From Pegoplata infirma (lineage: Eukaryota > Arthropoda > Insecta > Diptera > Anthomyiidae): a DNA stretch of 64,000 nucleotides. The notes beneath the pieces are model-generated. The model was not told where the DNA came from, ran no database searches, and was given only the letters and a program-made list of their open reading frames with translations. The stretch spans positions 108,278,778 to 108,342,777 of the forward strand of contig OY992536.1 of NCBI GenBank assembly GCA_963921195.1. The letters run 5' to 3'. Shown here piece by piece: positions 1 to 11,564 of the stretch (position 1 is the first letter of the stretch; the number at the start of each line of letters is the position of its first letter). A program made the position numbers and the translations under genes.

Positions 1-287
1 ATTGATAAAAAAACTTGTAAAATTACAAAAAAGCTCATAATTTTTACTAGGAGTTCTCGTAAAATAAGAGGTAGCAAAAAAATTTAGTAAAGTCACGAAA
101 CCTCCTTGTAAGTTTTATCGTGTCAAAAAAATTGTAAATTTATAATTTTATTGGTAAAAAGCTTGTACAATTACAAAATTATTAGTTAAAAGCTTATAAA
201 ATTACAAGGAATTCTTGTCAAATAGGAGGTTGCAAAAAAAAAGTTTCAAACTTTTCTTGTCATTTTACAAGGTTAATTTTTTGAGTG
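1..287. mobile_element. Truncated MITE, right part of the CACTC/GAGTG family
   Basis: This is AT-rich sequence built from variants of the word CTTGTAAAATTAC. It ends in the terminus TTTTTTGAGTG at 287. The same words and end occur in the complete copy at 36626-37172, so this is that family cut by the left window edge. It has no coding capacity. Confidence 0.6.
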
Positions 288-419
288 TGGAGACATGTTC
301 TTTGGGGAAAAGTCATGCGAAAATATAAAAAAAAAAAATCGTATTTCCCTTTGTTTTTACTTTTATCCATTTTCCTTTATAAATTATCTTTCTCATATTA
401 AGAAAAAGCTTCTCGCCTT

Positions 420-581
420 TTTAAGTCCCAACTGGTTTTTAACCTGGAACCTCCAGTATATGTTTGTAACTACCCAAAATATTGGTCCTAGACCCACATT
501 TAAGCATACCGATAGACTTAGAATCACTTTTTAAGTCAATTTAGCAATGTCAGTCTACGGAAATTCGATATAAGTATATGT
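420..581 (+). repeat. Fragment of DINE-1-like interspersed repeat
   Basis: The segment carries the core words GTTTGTAACTACCCAAAATA and TTGGTCCTAGACC, followed by the 'cttagaatcact...agtcaatttagcaatgtc' stretch. These match the longer copy at 61270-62035. It is interrupted on the right by the hAT-like palindrome at 590. Confidence 0.5.
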
Positions 582-589
582 ATGTGAAT

Positions 590-3404
590 TAGGGTGGATC
601 GAATTTGGCTTTTTGGCGAATTTCGTTCCGGCTCACCGACAGATGTATTGGAATAGACCAAAAAACAATGTGGTTAAATTTTCATGCAGATCGGTGGTCA
701 TCTTCCGCTGCCGAAATGACGTTGAAAATCACTGATTTCTTAAAAAATAGTATTTAAAAAAAAAAAAAAAATGGTCAAAATTACAAAAATCACTTAATCT
801 TCTTTTTTATTTCAGTCAATCATTTCGATTCGATCATATTTTCTTGGAAAAAAATTTCAGCTTAATAGGACATTGTTAACCCCTATAAAACGGTTGCCGA
901 AAATGACCCATACATTTTGCCCTAAACTCAAAACCACAAAATTTAAAAAAAAAAAAATTTTGATTTTAAGTTGCACAAGCTAAAGTTTTTATTGCATTTA
1001 CTTCAAGTATATAAAAGTTCGTTTGACAAAATTTTTTTTTGAAAAAATACGAGATTCTTAAACAGCGCGTGTAACGGTCTGTTTCGAGGACATTTTGTGA
1101 AAATTGGTATTTTTTTTTTAAAAACTCAACATTTTTAGTTAAAAACTTTTCATTTTGCACTAGATTTATTATAAATTATAAAAATTAAATTTAGAAATGT
1201 TGTATTTTAAGAAATTCTTTAACCCTACACAGCTTTGGGCCCTAAATGACCCATGATGAACAAATTCATCTAGCAATAAACCGCTTTTGGCGGGCGACTA
1301 ACCATTGGAAACATATTTTTTCAATTAAAAATGGGAGCGTGAGTAAAGATGGGAGCGTGAGTAGAGTTGGGAGCGTGAGTGAATTCGACCAACTCACGCT
1401 CACGAAGAAAAAAAAATTCTCACACAAGGAATTTTTGAATTTTGCATACATTTTACGCAGGGTTACATGAGTGTCACATTTTAATCTCAATCAAGCTGAA
1501 TTTTGACGTGTTTCATTTTTCTGTCACCATTAAAAATCATGCAAACTCACGAGATTTTACTCACGTTTAACAGTACAATTTTAAAAATTAAATTTTTAAT
1601 GCAAATGAAACAAAAAAAGCTCAAATATCATTCAAATAGTATTCCCGCTTAAATGCACCCACCCTTAAAGCATTTCCGTACCCACCATTAACCATTTATT
1701 TATATCTGACACAAAAAGTAATTCACATAATTTCAATAGAATATTTACTTGCTGTATTCTGGCATTTAAGGGGATAATGCTTTCGGGGTGGGTGCATTTA
1801 AACGGGAAATAATATATAAACTTGTTTAAATAAAATAGATGGATCACTTTTTTATTTTGCATTAAAAATAATTTGTACAAATGCACACGTGACACAAATT
1901 TCACGTGATTCACTCGTAAACGTGAGTAAAATTTCGTGAGTTTGCATGATTTTTAATGGTGACAGAAAAATAAAACACGTCAAAATATAGTTTTGTTGAG
2001 TTTTCGTGAGCGTGATTTCAGCGTGAACGAGTTTAATATGTTTCACTCAATGTATGCAAACTTAAAAAATTTCATATGTGAAATTTTTTTTTCTTCGTGA
2101 ACGTGAGTTGGTCAAATTCACTCACGCACTCATCTTCACTCACGCTCCCATTTTTAATTTAAAAGAAGTGAGTGTTACATTCGGCTGTGCCGAATCTATT
2201 ATACCCTCCAAAATGTAAAAAAAAAAATATAAAAAAAAATCCAGCGGCGTTTTTTTTTGGGGGGGGGGGGGGGCGTTGGTGGGAGACGTTAGGGGCACCT
2301 TCCCCTTGCGATTTTTAACTTCTTTTGAGATAAAAATGTTGCATTTGCTTAGCAAAAATACAAAAAACCCTTCAAAAATGCGGTTTTTCTTAGGTTGGTT
2401 TAGTTCTCCAAGGGCGAACTTTTTTCCCCTTGGTCCGATTTTGCCCATTTCCGAACTTAACCTGCCTAGGAATATAAGACATATTCGTGCCAAACTTCGG
2501 AAGTCTAGCTCTTTTATTTTGGATTGTATCGTGTCTTCTACAGACGGACGGACGGACGGACGGACGGACGGACATCGCTAGAATGTCTTAGAATCGATCA
2601 CTGATCAATAAAATATATACTTTATTGGGTCCTAGACCGATATTTCGATGCGTTACACACGGAATGACAAAGTGAGTATACCCCCATACTGTGGTTGGAG
2701 GGTATAAAAATATGTTCCCAATGGTTAGTCGCCCGCCAAAAGCGGTTTATTGCTAGATGCATTTGTTCATCATGGGTCATTTAGGGCCCAAAGCTGTTTA
2801 GGGGTAAAGAATTTATTAAAATCCAACATTTCTATATTAAGTTTTATAATTTATAATAAATCTGGTGTAAAATGAAAAGTTTTTAACTAAAAATGTTGAG
2901 TTTTCAAAAAAAGTGCAATTTTCCAAAAATGTCCTGGAAACAGACCGTTACACGCGCTGTTTAAGAATCTCATATTTTTTCAAAAAAAATTTTTGTTAAA
3001 CGAACTTATATATACTTGAAATAAATGCAATAAAAACTTTAGATTGTGCAACTTAAAATCAAAAAAATTTTTTTTTTTTAAATTTGGTGGTTTTGAGTTT
3101 AGGGAAAAATGTAGGGTCATTTTCGGCAACCGTTTTAGAGGGGTTAACAATGTCCAATTAATTGATCGAATTGAAAAGATTGACTGAAATAAAAAAGAAA
3201 ATTAAGTGATTTTTGTAATTTTGGCAATTTTTTAAAATAAATACTATTTTTTAAGAAATCGCGGATTTTCAACGTCATTTCGTCAGCGGAAGATGACCAC
3301 CGATCTGCATGAAAATTTAACCACATTGTTTTTAAGTCTATTCCAACACATCTGTCGGTGAGCCGGAACGAAATTGGCCCAAAAGCCAAATTCGATCCAC
3401 TCTA
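590..3404. mobile_element. Large palindromic hAT-like element, 8-bp TSD ATGTGAAT
   Basis: The termini TAGGGTGGATCG (left) and CGATCCACTCTA (right) are inverted. They are flanked by identical 8-bp duplications, ATGTGAAT at 582-589 and 3405-3412. The left arm (590 to about 1670) is mirrored by the right arm (about 1765 to 3404) over roughly 1.1 kb. The right arm is split by a DINE-1-like insertion at 2161-2707. The inner arm is rich in GAGCGTGAG/CTCACGCTC words. No transposase is readable, so it is non-autonomous. The 8-bp duplication and TAG ends suggest hAT; a P-type origin is also possible. Confidence 0.8.
2161..2707 (-). mobile_element. DINE-1-like (Helentron-derived) element nested in a palindrome arm
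   Basis: On the minus strand the copy runs from the 'ATACCCTCC' subterminal repeat near 2705, through GATCGATTCTAAGACATTC and a (GGAC)n microsatellite at about 2543-2573, to a 3' hairpin ATTCGGC-tgt-GCCGAAT near 2180. This order (subterminal repeat, core, GTCY microsatellite, 3' hairpin) is that of Drosophila DINE-1/INE-1. A 15-base G run lies at 2259-2273. The interrupted arm matches on both sides, so this insertion is younger than the palindrome. Confidence 0.75.
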
Positions 3405-4744
3405 ATGTGAATGCCAAATTATTTTTTGAAATCCCCAAAAATATCTCCTGTCCCAAACTTAAGGGTTTCCTAACATTAGTGCGGTATTGTGGTTTAGTAT
3501 TTATGGCTTCCTCTCACATTGCTCCAAAAGTACGAAAACGGATCCAAGTTCACTTAATTTTAATGCGATCTTATAAGTGACACCTTAAAGTGTGTATAAG
3601 TAAATATACACACATACCCAGCAAAAAAAGAGCTTACCATTCACTACAAAATTCACCACAACTTATGAACCAGATGTACTTCTTCTTCAGCTGAAACACT
3701 GATGAATTTTATATGGGCGTGACACACAATATCACTAGTGTTTAGTATGTACATATATATTAACATCTTTATCACAACTTCTGAAGTAGTGATCGGGATG
3801 TTAATATAACTTGACCTTTTGGAAGTGCTTTTTTCATCACTTCTTTAGAAGTATATATTTCCTGGCATTTTGGATGTGATTATGTAATTTTTATATGGTG
3901 ATTTAGAAGTGATTTTTTCATCACTTCTTGATAAGTACATATTTCATGACTTTTTGGGATTGATTTTAAGAGTTTTTTTTTAGTATTTACACTAATAATA
4001 ATTAAAACCAAAACGATATGTTTAACAATGTATAATATTTATTATGTAATATTTAGACTTAAAATTGTTAAGATTAAATCGATGTTTTTAATAATTTAGT
4101 TTAATTTTTAATTAAATGTGGATGTATATATTTTTCTAATAGTTTTTCATGCGCTTAATCCGAATCTGGCCTTAGAAGTGATTTATCTTATTTTGAGATA
4201 TTTAGATTTTCGATTGACAGTACTGCATAAACTCAGATATTCGCAATGTTCGGGACCTTATAAAACCGAGAATTATTTTATGATGTATAATTAGTTCAGC
4301 ACATCTAAAAATACTTCACTTATTCTTCAAATTACTTTTGTAATCCTTAAGATATCTTTTTTTATTACGGAGATATCGACCGATAAAATTATTGCAATTT
4401 CGGCCCTAAAAAATAAAAGAAAACAAATTTGAAAACCGACCAATTTGTCTTGTTGATATATAATAGTACCGAATTCGAAACTCTATCAGAGGTGCATCTA
4501 AGCCCGGCATCAATTTGGGTATCAATTTTAGGGTAAATTTTCAGGGTGCCATACAAAAAATCTTTATTTGGGCTAACATTATAGAGCTTCGTCATATCGG
4601 ATAAAGATTTATTTTAAATAAAATTAATAAAATTCTTAAAAGTACATAGAGTTCTTAGTTTTATATTCAATTAAAATTTTTATTATTCGGTTAACCGAAT
4701 AATTCAAATTTATCCGATTATTAACCGATTAAATCTCAACCCCG

Positions 4745-5312
4745 CACTCAGAAAATTATGTAAGTTACTACATGTTAGTTATTTGTATATTTTACAGTAG
4801 TTAGTTGTTTTCAACTACAAAGTCAGTTGTTTTTGTATGAAAAATATCAAACAACTATTTCTGTTAGTTATTTTAAGTCGTTTTTTTGAACAACTAACAA
4901 AAAAGTACTGTGATGTAGTAACAGTTATTTAAAGTAGTTAATTTTATTTATTTTATCTCTGAAAAGTTTTAAAGTTTTTTTCCAAAAAAAAAAAATTTCG
5001 TTATTTTTATTTTTCACAACTTTTTTTTAAAAAAAAAAAACTTGGAAAAAATTTGTTCTTCAATTTTTTTTTCTGAAAAATATTTTGAAAAAAAAAAAAA
5101 TATTTTGATTTTTTTATTTTTACTACATTTTAGTTGTTTTGACTACAAATGTAAGTAGTTTTTACTACATAAGTCAGTTGTTTTTTGTCAGTTAAAATAA
5201 CTAGCAAAGTTAGTTGATTTAACTGAAAAAGTAGTTGACCCCAAAACAACTTACAAAGTAGTTATTTTAACTGACATTTTCAGTTGATTTTACTAACATA
5301 ATTTTTTAAGTG
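4745..5312. mobile_element. CACTC/AAGTG MITE, copy 1 of a tandem pair
   Basis: It begins CACTCAGAAAATTATG and ends CATAATTTTTTAAGTG, which are imperfect inverted repeats. The interior is made of GTAGTTGTTTTAACTAC-type dyads. It abuts copy 2 with no spacer. Confidence 0.75.
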
Positions 5313-5879
5313 CACTCAGAAAATTATATAAGTTACTACATGTTAGTTATTTGTATATTTTACAGTAGTTAGTTGTTTTCAACTACAAAGTCAGTTGTTT
5401 TTGTATGAAAAATATCAAACAACTATTTCTGTTAGTTATTTTAAGTCGTTTTTTTGAACAACTAACAAAAAAGTACTGTGATGTAGTAACAGTTATTTAA
5501 AGTAGTTAATTTTATTTATTTTATCTCTGAAAAGTTTTAAAGTTTTTTTCCAAAAAAAAAAAATTTCGTTATTTTTATTTTTCACAACTTTTTTTTTAAA
5601 AAAAAAAACTTGGAAAAAATTTGTTCTTCAATTTTTTTTTCTGAAAAATATTTTGAAAAAAAAAAAATATTTTGATTTTTTTATTTTTACTACATTTTAG
5701 TTGTTTTGACTACAAATGTAAGTAGTTTTTACTACATAAGTCAGTTGTTTTTTGTCAGTTAAAATAACTAGCAAAGTTAGTTGATTTAACTGAAAAAGTA
5801 GTTGACCCCAAAACAACTTACAAAGTAGTTATTTTAACTGACATTTTCAGTTGATTTTACTAACATAATTTTTTAAGTG
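5313..5879. mobile_element. CACTC/AAGTG MITE, copy 2 of a tandem pair
   Basis: It is almost identical to the preceding 568 bp; the visible differences are one base near the left end and the lengths of A/T runs. Relatives with diverged interiors lie at about 46,733-47,235 and 58,644-59,724. The perfect abutment suggests a tandem duplication rather than two insertions. Confidence 0.75.
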
Positions 5880-5984
5880 CGATTAATTATTTGCCCGATT
5901 AGCCGATTAAACCAGAACCTCGATTAATTGAATACCCTAATGTTTAGAAGAGTTTTTATACCTTTCAACAGCGATACCAACTTA

Positions 5985-6566
5985 CAAGGGAAGTATCTCA
6001 ACCCTTATGAACCGATTTGCCTGAAACTTAAAATATATATTAAAGAGAAGATTTTAAGGTTGGGGTGTCTCGGCTTATCGGCCATATCGGTGTTTAAAAA
6101 TTTCGTTGTCCCCTTATAAAACCATGTGGACCTTCGGGAAAATTTTGATAACTTCCGAACTAACAGGAATATCATCTAGGGCAAAAATACGGGTCGACTT
6201 AAATTTAATAAAGATTATTTCTTATCCATATGGATATCGTAGGTCTTCACATAAGTACCCCCCAAAATTTACACATTTTCCTGAAAAAAATATTTAAAGA
6301 AGCCGAATTTTTACAAGGTCATGCCACCATTGGATAGGCATTAAAAAAACCTTTCTTCTCAGATGAAAACATCATATAGTTTCTTAAAAAGAAATGGCTG
6401 AAAAATCAAAAAAACTATTTTTTCGCCATTTTTTGACCCATGTTTTGAACCCCTAAATCCCCGATATGGCCGATATGCCGAGACACCCCAACCTTAGAAT
6501 TGTCTCTTTGATATATATTTTAAGTTTCAGGCAAATCGGGTCATAAGGGTTGAGATACTTCCCTTG
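5985..6566. mobile_element. Palindromic element, CAAGGGAAGTATCTCAACC ends
   Basis: The left end CAAGGGAAGTATCTCAACC is the mirror of the right end GGTTGAGATACTTCCCTTG. Arms of about 110 bp continue through AAGGTTGGGGTGTCTCGGC. The flanking text 'agaagagtttttataccttt' recurs at 6845, so the flank is itself repeated. The copy at about 15,055-18,840 is the same family, with much larger nested inserts. Confidence 0.7.
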
Positions 6567-7369
6567 TTAGTCATTTTGTGGCTATAATTCAGCCCTTTTT
6601 TTAAGGCTACCACCTTTTTTTGGTTATCATTTTTAGCCCTTTAAGCACTTTTTAAGTCATTTGATTTTTACCATAATCTGGAAACTTTTTATTGTTTTTT
6701 TTTGTACATAATTTACAAAACAACTCCAAAAATTATAAAAAAAAAAATGTTTTTATACATGTAGTTAAAAAAAACATCCAATAAATACAATGAAGAGATA
6801 AAAAAAAGTAATTCTCTCATTTTAAATCAGATATCGTATATTTTTAGAAGAGTTTTTATACCTTTAAACGGCAATACCAACTTAGTTTTTTTTTTGGTTA
6901 TATTTAACCCTTGTCTTTTTTAAGGGCTAACAGTTTTTTTGTTATCTTTTTAGCACTTCTTGAGTCATTTGGTAATTTTAACAAAAATCTGGAAACTGTA
7001 TTTTTTTATAACATAATTTACATAACAAATTCGCTTTTGCGGCATATCAAGTTAATTCATTTATAAAATTTAACTTTTTATTAAATCAGATAAAATTATA
7101 AAAAAAAATATTCAACAAAACAAATCCAATACTTAAGTGCCACAAATTTGTACTTTTCAATTGCATTTGTAAACACATATGAAAATGGTACTTCTAAATC
7201 ATTGAGGAAAGAACTGGTGAAAGTTGTTATTATTGGCATTTTTTTAGCAGTTTTGGAAGTGCTTATAAAAGTACTTCTTATGGAATATGAAGATCGGCAC
7301 ATATAGCTACTATGTATGTAGTGAATCACTTATTCTTTTTGCACCACTTCGATTTTTTTTTGCTGGGTA

Positions 7370-7866
7370 TGTATGTGAATATTTAAATGTCAATATTCTG
7401 CAATTTTGTTTGTCGTCACTTTTTTTGTTTTTTAAGTAAACAAATATGTATTAGCATTTCATTTGCAATTATTTCAAGTGATTTAATTCAGATTGAACAA
7501 AGTGTAAAAGTTTGTGTTAATTAACCAGGCATTCCGGTTAATTGATGTCGTATTTATTTTTAAAACATCTACATAATTTGTGTTTTGTTTAACCACCCAA
7601 CCCCCCGCCCCTCTTTAAGTATTAAATAAACAATTTTTGAAATACATTCGCATATTTTTTCAAAAATATATGCATTTTAGTTGTTTCTCTCACTGTAAAT
7701 TTAAGCAGAATTGACATTTTGTGATCTTATCTGCAGCAAATTTATACGCGTTTCATTTATGTTTCGTTATTTTTTTACGATCTGCCATTTAGATTACAGC
7801 CACTCGCAATGTATTTTTATTGTTATACCCCCTAATGACCAAATGTGACATCCCATATGAACATTA
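7370..7866. other. AT-rich intergenic sequence, nothing recognised
   Basis: No gene, clear inverted repeat or known repeat word is seen here. A short C-rich run (ACCCCCCGCCCC type) sits near 7600. Confidence 0.4.
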
Positions 7867-8665
7867 CACTCAAAGGAAAAACTCTGTCAAAAAATCTGTA
7901 AAACGTTTTTCAATTTGAATTAGCAATCTTTCATCAGATTGTTCTGCTGAAAAGGATATTTTTATTAAAATCTCTGTCATTCAGTTTTAGAAATAACCAG
8001 ACATTTTACTGCGTGTTAACTGATTCTGTTTGCTGAATTTCAAAATATTTTTGAACATATTTTAAGAAGATTATTTTCTAATTTTACAGAAATAATTTGC
8101 TATCATTCTTTTTTTCAAGAAAATTTTCTAAGTTTTTTTTTTCAAAGTGTTGATTTTTTTTCGTTTTTTATACAATTAAAAAGATTTTTCTGAACATATT
8201 TTTAGCAGATTATTTCGAAATTTTACAGTTTGCTGCAATTATTTTTTCAAGAAAATTTTCTAAGTTTTTTTGTCAAAGTGTTAATTTTTTTTTGTTTTTT
8301 ATGCAATTAAAAAGAAAGCGTTAATTTTTTTTTTCGTTTTTTTTACAATTGAAACGATTGAGACTAATAATTGACAAAATTAAAAAAATTAGTAGATTAA
8401 GTATATTGATAATTTTACGGAAACATTTTTTTTAAGTTTAAATTAAAAAAAAAACAAACTTTTAAAGTTTTCATGAAAAAAAATTTTCTAAAAACAAAAA
8501 TTTTCTAGAAAATGTCTTAGCAGATTTCTCTGCAGTTTTGACAGATTTCTCTGCTGATTTCACCTAGATAATCATGACAGATTTTCAGCAAACTGTGTCT
8601 GCTAAAATCAGCAGATATTTTCAGCACATTTTTCTGCTGATTGGACAGAGAATTAATTTTGAGTG
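7867..8665. mobile_element. TA-flanked MITE with CACTCAAA / TTTGAGTG ends
   Basis: The ends CACTCAAAGGAAAAACTCTG and CAGAGAATTAATTTTGAGTG are partly inverted and flanked by TA on each side (7865-7866, 8666-8667). The interior is rich in 'ctgaaaatatctgctgatt' words. A related, degraded copy occurs at about 57,900-58,555. Confidence 0.7.
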
Positions 8666-8677
8666 TAGGGTTATAAC

Positions 8678-9201
8678 TAGGGATGAGATTTCCATGCAAA
8701 TGCATGTTTTTTGTCAATAGTCTAAAAACGATATCAACCAATTATCTTTCCGAATCAAGAAATTTGCGTTAAAATGGCATCGATTTTTTTGCATATTCTG
8801 GTGAAAATGCATATTTTTGCATATTTTGGTTTTAAATGCATTTTTTGTGCATATTTTTGCATATTTTGGCATAAATTAGCAAAAACACAAATTAAAAGTT
8901 ATTTTTTTCAAAAACTTTTTAAAATTTTAAAAATTTATTTTGAAAAATAATTTTTTTCCCCTTTTAATTTTTATTTTATAGATGTTCCTAATTAATTAAA
9001 GTTGTGTTCCTAATTTCTAAAAAAATCTTGTTTATATAATGTTTTAAATGTTACTATTTAAACACGGCGCTATTTTTTCTTTTGAAGAAGTTTTTCCTAT
9101 GAAAACAGGATTTTTATTGCCCACATTTTATTTTTTAGTGCATATTTTGACTTTTTTAGCGCATATTTTCGATTTTTTAGTGCATGAAAATCTTATCCCT
9201 A
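8678..9201. mobile_element. hAT-like MITE, TSD GTTATAAC
   Basis: The termini TAGGGATGAGATTT and AAATCTTATCCCTA are inverted. They are flanked by identical GTTATAAC at 8670-8677 and 9202-9209. Subterminal repeats of GTGCATATTTT/AAAATATGCAC occur at both ends. There is no open reading frame for a transposase. Confidence 0.8.
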
Positions 9202-9359
9202 GTTATAACTTTATAAATTTTTTGCATAATTTTAATTTACCGTTACCCTCATAATACTGTTACCGATTTAAATAAGTTTTAATTTGAATACAGTTACCGA
9301 TACCGCTAAAAATATTTTAAAATACCACTACCCCGTTTTGAGGCCTTATGTTCAAAGTT

Positions 9360-9476
9360 TTAAATTTTCAAAACGTTTTCCAAAGATCCAAAATTTTGAT
9401 CGAATGGCGCCACTGGTTGAAATAATCGGATTTAAATAAAATAAAGTTTAAGTGAAAGTTCATCTTAAGCTCTATA
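9360..9476 (+). repeat. Unclassified dispersed repeat, left part
   Basis: The words CAAAGATCCAAAATTTTGAT and CGAATGGCGCCA are shared with about 55,050-55,140 and 62,280-62,350. The repeat continues at 10,254-10,640 after the MITE at 9477-10251. The shared tail includes TTGAACGTAGGAAAA (10,297 and 62,448). Confidence 0.55.
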
Positions 9477-10251
9477 CACAGAAAAAAATAAAAAAAATAT
9501 TTAATTAAAAAATTCGTAGATTTAATTAAAAAATTAATTAAATCCGGACCAATCACTAAAATGCGCAAATAAATTAAAAATATTTGTATGTCGTTAATTA
9601 AAAATAAATGGATATTTATTTAATTAAAAACTTAATACTATAAATTAAAAAATTTAATTAAAATTTAAAAGAAAAAATAACTAAAATTTTAATTGCATAA
9701 ATTAAAAAATTAATTAAAAATATTATATCAAAAAAAAAAAAAAAAATAATAATTTGTAAAAACATTCTTTTTGAATAAAATAGTTAAAAAAAAATATTTT
9801 TTTCAAACTTTACCAAATTTATTTATGCCGTAAAGACATAGTCAGTGAGATGATTTTATAAAGTTGATTATAAACCTTTCATATACATACACATAAAACT
9901 ATAAACAAAATGAGAATTCAAAAACCTATGTGAAAAATAAAAAAAACTTTCAACAAACTTTTTATACTGATGTATTTTTTTTGTATGTAAAACAATGCAA
10001 GAGAAAAACACACACTCGCTCACACAAAACAAAAAAAAAAATAAGTTAAGCTAGAAATTTAATTAAACATTTAATTATATAAATTAAATACTTAATTAAT
10101 ATTAAATTTGAAAACAATTAAAATATTAATTAAAATAAAGTTAAAAATTTAATTAAACAATTAATTATATTAATTAAAAGTTTAATTAATATTAAATTAA
10201 AAAACAATAAAAATTTTAATTAAAATAAAATATACGATATTATTTTCTGTG
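9477..10251. mobile_element. TA-flanked MITE with CACAGAAAA / TTTTCTGTG ends
   Basis: The ends CACAGAAAAAAATA and TATTATTTTCTGTG are inverted, with TA at 9475-9476 and 10252-10253. The interior is extremely AT-rich, with dozens of TTAATTAAA words. A related left end occurs at about 57,126. Confidence 0.7.
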
Positions 10252-10353
10252 TAAAAGGGTTAAGAGAAAAAAATGTTGATACTTAAAAAAATCTTGAACG
10301 TAGGAAAACCCGCCATTTTTTGCAAAATTTCAAATTTTTTAATTCCAAGATAT

Positions 10354-10507
10354 TTATTTATTGAATTTTTAACATATAATTACAAATCATATACTAAATT
10401 GACCTAACAGAGACGGGTGACTATGACCATTGCCTCGTTGTACGAAACAGACCAAGGCCTCTGGTGGGAATCGAACCCACGACCCCCAGACTCATAGGCT
10501 AGGCGCC
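10354..10507 (-). mobile_element. tRNA-derived SINE with 14-bp TSD
   Basis: A 154-bp insertion is flanked by the identical 14-mer TAATTCCAAGATAT (10340-10353 and 10508-10521). On the minus strand it begins GGCGCCTAGCCTATGAGTC, then has a Pol III B-box-like GGGTTCGATTCCC. It continues into a non-tRNA body and ends in an AATAAATAA-type tail. This is the layout of a tRNA-headed SINE copied through RNA. The A-box part of the head is short or missing, so it is probably 5'-truncated. Confidence 0.75.
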
Positions 10508-10639
10508 TAATTCCAAGATATATTTTTTAGTTTTTTTTTTACCAAATTTAAAAAATCTAAAACTTTGACGGGTTAATTTGATCCGATTTGACTACAGATT
10601 GTACCACATAAGTTTTGATCCAAGGAAAATAAAAATATT

Positions 10640-11390
10640 TCCGGACAATTGGGAAAATCAAAATCTAAAACAAAAATGCCGCTCCTAATACAGCAATCTG
10701 TATTGGCTAAGTACCGCATTCAAATACCCCTATTTTAAAACGGTAACAGTTGGAAACCTTGTTAAAGTTACAAATATGTTTTTTTTAAATTTTTTTACTG
10801 GGGACCACTGTTTTTTATGATACATTTATTATTTCGATGCTAAAACAATTATATTTTACTCAATATGAAATATTTATATGTACAAGTAAATTAGGGTGGC
10901 ACGAAAAATTACACTTTGCTAGTCGCAAAAATTAACAAGCTGGGTAAAAATTAACCTTGCTGGTAAAGCTAATTTGGGTACGCTGAATTCAATGGATCTA
11001 GCCGATTTTTGAAGTTAGCGCTCGTATTCGCGATTTAAAATTGTATAGCAAAAGTATTACAAAAATGTATTTTTTATGCTTTTGGGATAGTTTTTAAATA
11101 TTAATTTAAAACATGCTTTGATTTTTTCGCAAAAAAAACAATTTTCCGCGAAAAAAAAAATCGTAAAAAAATGTTTTTTGAAAAATTTAGTGTCTGTAAT
11201 GTATCATAAATTAATATCAAAACAAAAAAAAATTGGAAAAAAATCGCGAAAAAAATTTCCGCGAAAAAAAATTTTTGCGAATAATTTTTTTTTTGTATTT
11301 TTAATACAGTTTAAATGATAGAATTTCAGCAATTGTCTAAATAATATAATTTTTTTTTTTTTTAACTTAAAATAAAATTTATGTATTATT
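10640..11390. other. AT-rich intergenic sequence with a lone TAGGGTGGCACG terminus
   Basis: At about 10,891 there is a TAGGGTGGCACG end like those of the palindromic hAT-like elements, but no inverted partner is seen before 11,565. The rest is A/T runs with repeated 'ttcgcgaaaaaaa' words. No gene is seen. Confidence 0.4.
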
Positions 11391-11530
11391 ACCAGGGACC
11401 TTCATGCACTAAAAAACTATGTTTTAGGCGGCTAAAATATGCACTAAAAATCTTATAATATGCACTAAAAATCATAAATATCCACTTGTATTTTTACTTT
11501 TATTAAAAAAACATAACATTTGAATTCAGA
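11391..11530. repeat. Fragment of the 8678-9201 MITE family
   Basis: The words CATGCACTAAAAAAC and AATATGCACTAAAAATC repeat here. They match the reverse complement of the right end of the MITE at 8678-9201. Only one end is present. Confidence 0.45.
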
Positions 11531-11564
11531 CTGGCATTGTTAGCTCAGGTATACATATATACAG

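Larger units (their letters stand above)
3617..7367. mobile_element. Composite TA-flanked element with CCCAGCAAAAAAA inverted ends
   Basis: The ends CCCAGCAAAAAAA and TTTTTTTGCTGGG are inverted and flanked by TA (3615-3616, 7368-7369), as for Tc1/mariner-type insertions. Near the left end there are repeated AGAAGTGATTTTTTCATCACTTCT-type short hairpins. The interior carries two tandem MITEs (4745-5879) and a palindromic element (5985-6566). No transposase reading frame is visible. The interior around 4680-4740 and 5880-5930 is rich in CGATTAA/TTAACCG words also seen at 40,880-41,000. Confidence 0.6.

Noticed and set aside
2140..2581. Overlapping open frames of 61-117 codons on opposite strands
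   Set aside because: They fall inside a DINE-1-like repeat; parts such as the RPSVRPSVR run are its microsatellite.
10888..11390. Palindromic element starting TAGGGTGGCACG
   Set aside because: No mirrored terminus lies between this point and the next element.
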